From Apostichopus japonicus (taxonomy: Eukaryota; Echinodermata; Holothuroidea; Aspidochirotida; Stichopodidae): a stretch of 64,000 nt of DNA. Shown piece after piece: positions 59,427-64,000 of the stretch (the first letter of the stretch is position 1; every line of letters starts with the position of its first letter). The stretch is taken from assembly GCF_037975245.1 (NCBI RefSeq), contig NC_092569.1, forward strand, positions 7,188,501 through 7,252,500, in the 5' to 3' direction. The notes beneath the pieces are model-generated. The model saw nothing but the letters and a program-made list of their open reading frames with translations, did no database searches and was not told where the DNA came from. The translations under genes and the position numbers were made by a program.

Positions 59427-60475
59427 CAGAGAGATAGTACATACATAGTGAATACATACTCGGCAGAGAGGTGGTACATACATAGTTAATACATACTCGG
59501 CAGAGAGATGGTACATACATAGTTAATACCTAATCAGCAGAGAGATGGTACATACATAGTGAATACATACTCGGCAGAGAGATGGTACATACATAGCTAA
59601 TACATACTCGGCAGAGAGATTGTACATACATAGTTAATACCTAATCAGCAGAGAGATGGTACATACATAGTGAATACATACTCGGCAGAGAGATCATACA
59701 CACATAGCTAATACATACTCGGCAGAGAAATGCTACACACATAGTGAATACATACTCGGCAGAGAGATGGTACATACATAGTTAATACATACTCGGCAGA
59801 GAGATGATTCATACATAGTTAATACATACTCGGCAGAGAGATAGTACATACATAGTTAATACCTAATCGGCAGAGAGATAGTACATACATAGTGAATACA
59901 TACTCGGCAGAGAGATGGTACATACATAGCTAATACATACTCGGCAGAGAGGTGATACACATACATAGTTAATACATACTCGGCAGAGAGATTGTAGATA
60001 CATAGTGAATACATACTCGGTAGAGAGATTGTAGATACATAGTGAATACATACTCGGCAGAGAGATTGTAGATACATAGTGAATACATACTCGGCAGGTT
60101 ATGGTACATACATAGTGAATACCTAATCGGCAGAGAGATGGTACATACATAGTGAATACATATACTCGGCAGAGAGACGGTACATACATAGTTTATACAT
60201 ACTCGACAGAGAGATAGTACATACATAGTTAATACCTAATCGGCAGAGAGATAGTACATACATAGTGAATACATACTCGGCAGAGAGGTGATACACATAC
60301 ATAGTTAATACATACTCGGCAGAGAGATAGTACATACATCGTGAATACATACTCGGCAGAGAGATGGTATACGTGCATAGTTAATACATACTCGGCAGAG
60401 AGATGGTACATGCATAGTTAATTCACAGTCGGCAGAGAGATGGTACATGCATAGTTAATTCACAGTCGGCAGAGA
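59427..60475 (+). repeat. 37-bp minisatellite, about 28 units
   Basis: The unit is GAGAGATGGTACATACATAG followed by TTAATACATACTCGGCA, with TACATA or TACCTAATC variants and occasional 2-4-bp insertions. The MYVPSLCRVCIHYV-type minus-strand frames are its translation. It starts about 280 bp after exon C, probably in an intron. Confidence 0.95.
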
Positions 60476-63270
60476 GTTAACAAGAGATGTTTCAAATATT
60501 TCAAGAAGCATAACTGACATCTTCAGACATGTATGCAATACGGTTTAAAGTTTATTATTCATAAGTATCTCATTTACATAAACCAATACTTATTGTGGCA
60601 AGGATAAGCTAAAACTACACAGAAAAGAAACATATGACTATTACACCAGTAGTTGTCCTATTGGTTCTCACGTTTTTGTTCTTATTTTTGGCCTCACTTA
60701 TAGCGGAATTAATAAGAATCCAAACTGCGGTTCGGTGGCATACATTTTCGTTTTAAATATACCGGGTACCCACAGACGCATTGAGTGATGTTCAGTCCAT
60801 TTATAAAGATGGAAGAAATAAAGCGGACATCACTTCTACACAAGATCACAACTTAGACTATTTGAATGTTGAAACAAGTTACATATAGTGTCATACATAT
60901 TAAGGGAATAAATTGACAAACGCAAGTAGCTTACTGTACTTAAAATGATCCGATCCACAGATCAACGTTAAGAAATTATACAGGCTTCAGTGTGTCGCTT
61001 CGCTGCCTGCTTTCACTACATATATTGCGTGCAAAGGTGTACTCTTTACAGCGGTGCTATTGGAACTTTTCCGTTGTATTTCGCCATTGTCGAGATTCAC
61101 TGCCAAATAAAAACTTCAGGTTTGGATGTAATTACGTTGGGGAAATTACCAGGCGCCGTTTACGATACTTAAATGTTGTCGAGTTAGATTTTGACTATGA
61201 CCAAACTATCGATGCGAATTAATCGTGTAAAACGGTCTTAGTTTGGCAGTGAGTTCATGAGCTGTGTCTGCATAGGCTGTTGATCTTAAGTTGTGTAGTC
61301 TCTTGAACCAATTTCATCATAGACAGGCCTTGAAAGTAACGTTCGGCTTTCGTCACGTTTATGACTATGGAGACTAATTTAAGGAGTTTGAGACAAGTTG
61401 GCTGTTGTTGCTGCTAGGATTTTTTGTTAGATAGATACTCTTACAACCTCAGATTTTCATTGCGTTAAAGATCGCTTTGATCCGTGTGAGAGTTGGGGTG
61501 GGGGTGGGGGGGGGCCCGATACGGCACTGATTTGAGCCAGAGACACAAATAGTCAGGATTCATAAAGTCTGTGTAATTCTTATCAGTTATGAACTATACC
61601 TCATGGGGACAAACATAAAGTATGCGATAACAACATGCTATATATTTGTCATGTGAAGTGTCTCATTCGAGTCATCTAATATATTATTATTATTAAAAAC
61701 ATTGAGTAACTGTGTCAATTTTGAGCGGATGTTACCTCAAAGTAGAGCTTAGGTTAATTAAAAACGCAATTTTTCTGACTTACAACAGATATGACGGTTG
61801 TTATTGTATCATACATTTACAAAAGATTATTTTGGGTCTCTTACATTTTTGCAACATATAATACACATATTAACTTATCGTTGCTGCTGTAATTCATACA
61901 CAACAATTTTGCACTCCATTAGTGTACCATTCTCATAACGGATAGTGTTACCGTGCACCTATACATTTAATAAAGGCGTCAGTTAATGAGGCAACTGATA
62001 AGTATTAATAAAAAAAACTCCATTTGGCGTCATTTACGTTAGTGATCTAATCGCTGCAATCAACGGAGCGGTAAAGTGAATGGGAATACATTAAACTCTC
62101 GTAATAAAAGAATAATAGGAGGATATCGTTTATTGCATTTTTTGTCTCTTCTGCCAAAATGGAACGTGGGATGAAAGGATAACATGTAGTAATTATAGTG
62201 AGCTATTAAGGGCTTTTAAAATCAGTTCCCACTATATGTATACATTAAATAAACAAGTTTGAAGAACATTGTTTTTACATATTTATATTACTTTATAGAT
62301 ACCTACATATATACCACCACGGGTGATAAATGCAGTAATTATCATCAGATTTTTTTTTTTATGAAACCATTTGAATATTATAGTTATCAAAATTAATTTC
62401 TTAGGCAGGCCTATGTTTCGTCGAAATATTACAACATTTCTGGTCAAGTACATTGATTTCAATGCAAAATGCTTTGATTTGTTTATGCTTCACTGAAAGG
62501 CTCTTCATTAACATAAAACTCGATGTCTTATGTATATGAAATCCGACGTCAAGTCGAGCTATAGTTGCCCTATCTATATAGAAGAAGCGTGTCATATATT
62601 CTCATGTGGTCTGTCACTTGTTTTGTTGTAATGAAATGAAACATTCTGGCCAAGTGTTAAAATCGGAAAATGTTGCAAGAAATTCTCTGATGTAGAGGTC
62701 AATTCCTCTCCAGTGATTGACCTACATAAAGTAATTGGCACGTTTGCACCTGCACCCGTAAACCTCTTGCAAACGTGAATTTGTGTCATGTATTCCTAGT
62801 AGCTGAAAGCGAGACTCATTAAGATAAGGAGCAAACCAAATCGGCACCTTTATATAAAGTACTAATGGGTGATCATCACTTCACTGACCCCATTCATCAT
62901 TAGATAGTCAATTCAACACCCTTCAATAATAGAACATACATCATCGATTGAATGAAGGTATATCCATGATGATGATGGTAACTTTCTCCGGCAGCAAGGC
63001 TTAGACATATAATTAGGTGAGAGGTGCACAACGAACCCGAATAATTCATAATTCCGAGACTGATAGGATGACATGCAGACAAACGAATGAAGTTAATGAT
63101 AGGTTTCAAGTGATAATTAACTTTGTATTGTTTACATGAGTGTGGTAGGTAAACATCTTACTGATCGATTGGTCGTTCCACTATATTCAGGGTACAACTC
63201 TGTACAATGTCGATTGTATATACCGAGTACATAACACGAACCTTGAATCGAATGGCATCAGTCTTAAGAT
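60476..63270. other. Non-coding sequence, no exon recognised
   Basis: AT-rich. I looked for a continuation of the ankyrin-like gene (phase 1, ankyrin motif) and saw none. The frame at 60990-61172 follows an AG but lacks any ankyrin pattern. A G-run lies near 61,498. Confidence 0.5.
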
Positions 63271-63276
63271 GCAAAA

Positions 63277-63372
63277 TATATATATTATATATATATATAT
63301 TATATATATTATATATATATATATAAATATATATATATTTATATATATATATAAATATTTATATATATAGGC

Positions 63373-63416
<44 letters not shown>

Positions 63417-63467
63417 TAAATATATATATAAATATATGTATATGTATATATATCAATGAAAAATATA

Positions 63468-63531
<64 letters not shown>

Positions 63532-63539
63532 CATATATT

Positions 63540-63578
<39 letters not shown>

Positions 63579-63677
63579 ATATAAATATATGTATATGTAT
63601 ACGTATATATATATATATAAATATATATAAATGAAAATCGTAATGAGTTGGAAAATCAAGAACAGTGAAAAAACTTA

Positions 63678-63741
<64 letters not shown>

Positions 63742-63756
63742 TATGTATATGTATAC

Positions 63757-63829
<73 letters not shown>

Positions 63830-63838
63830 AATATATAT
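63277..63838. repeat. TA-rich microsatellite tract with embedded SINE body copy
   Basis: Long TA runs with ATATATGTATATGTATAC interruptions. At 63,629-63,676 it contains a 48-nt non-TA block identical to 63,839-63,886, 210 nt away. Y/I-rich frames here are TA translations. Confidence 0.95.
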
Positions 63839-63961
63839 AAATGAAAATCGTAATGAGTTGGAAAATCAAGAACAGTGAAAAAACTTCCAGCCTCCACCGG
63901 ATATCGAACCCGGGCCTCCCGCTTTGTACGCGGACACGCTAACCAACTAGGCCATGGACGC
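63839..63961 (-). mobile_element. tRNA-derived SINE with TA tail
   Basis: On the minus strand a tRNA-like head (63961 to 63890) is followed by a short body (63889 to 63839, GTTTTTTCACTGTTCTTGAT onwards) and a TA tail. A second body copy at 63,629-63,676 lacks the head. Confidence 0.75.
63890..63961 (-). tRNA. tRNA-like head of SINE (not a canonical tRNA gene)
   Basis: 72 nt fold as a cloverleaf: the acceptor stem GCGTCCA pairs with TGGAGGC (one G-G mismatch). The A-box is GGCCTAGTTGG, the anticodon stem TCCGC pairs with GCGGG around loop GTACAAA (implied anticodon ACA), and the T-arm CCGGG-TTCGATA-TCCGG carries the B-box GGTTCGATA. ACA is not a usual eukaryotic anticodon, and SINE sequence follows, so it is most likely a SINE promoter rather than a working tRNA. 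Confidence 0.6.
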
Positions 63962-64000
63962 TGATTGTATGTCCAGAGGTTCTAAACCGGCAAGGAAGGT

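Noticed and set aside
59856-60411. Several 60-108-codon minus-strand frames (SLCRVCIHYV type)
   Set aside because: They translate the 37-bp minisatellite; frame openness comes from the unit sequence and breaks wherever the unit length varies.
60990-61172. 60-codon frame after an AG, tested as the next exon of the ankyrin-like gene
   Set aside because: No ankyrin pattern and it ends in a stop without a convincing donor.
63187-63897. Overlapping Y/I-rich frames up to 115 codons
   Set aside because: They translate TA microsatellite sequence.

Overview
This is a window of animal nuclear DNA, most likely from an echinoderm. The coding exons have canonical GT/AG introns, and about 90% of the sequence is intronic or intergenic, AT-rich and crowded with retroelement remnants, transposon ends, minisatellites and TA microsatellites. 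The echinoderm call is an inference. It rests on the HDAC protein (from memory, sea urchin HDAC1 is its closest match), on a foldback element resembling sea-urchin TU elements, and on the frequent 'taggcct' words. The species is not established.

Region 1 (1-4,827) is upstream intergenic DNA with a degenerate hAT transposon relic (3,423-3,828) and a 22-bp minisatellite (4,168-4,312). Region 2 (4,828-26,891, + strand) is one complete gene for a class I histone deacetylase (HDAC1/2). I assembled it exon by exon: 13 coding exons with matching phases give 1,620 nt (539 codons plus stop), and every active-site residue is present. Its introns hold an antisense L1/Tx1-type LINE 3' end (intron 2), an antisense GC-rich gag-like island (intron 5), AGGTCA-rich repeats (intron 8) and a 50-bp minisatellite with higher-order structure (intron 11).

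Region 3 (26,892-41,400) is the HDAC1 3' flank and a repeat-rich intergenic zone. It has a polypurine minisatellite (28.1-28.7 kb), a hAT-like element (29.5-30.4 kb), GGGCCC-rich dispersed repeats (30.8-31.3 kb), a 2.9-kb foldback-type element with minisatellite inverted ends and an apparent 9-bp target duplication (32,094-34,971), and a 47-bp array beside it (35.1-35.8 kb). Region 4 (41.4-56.9 kb) is gene-poor. It holds an ACTTAAGT palindrome cluster, a 40-bp array, two Jockey/CR1-type LINE remnants (one beside a 60-nt perfect inverted repeat, the other splitting a minisatellite) and a tRNA-derived SINE. Region 5 (56,979-59,147, + strand) has three phase-compatible exons that appear to start an ankyrin-repeat protein gene; no later exon was found. 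It is followed by a 37-bp minisatellite and a TA-rich tract ending in a tRNA-derived SINE.

I see no prokaryotic gene system, CRISPR array or operon. The best candidates for something noteworthy are the foldback element, the 60-nt inverted repeat around a reverse-transcriptase fragment, and the repeat families that carry nuclear-receptor DR1 half-site pairs.
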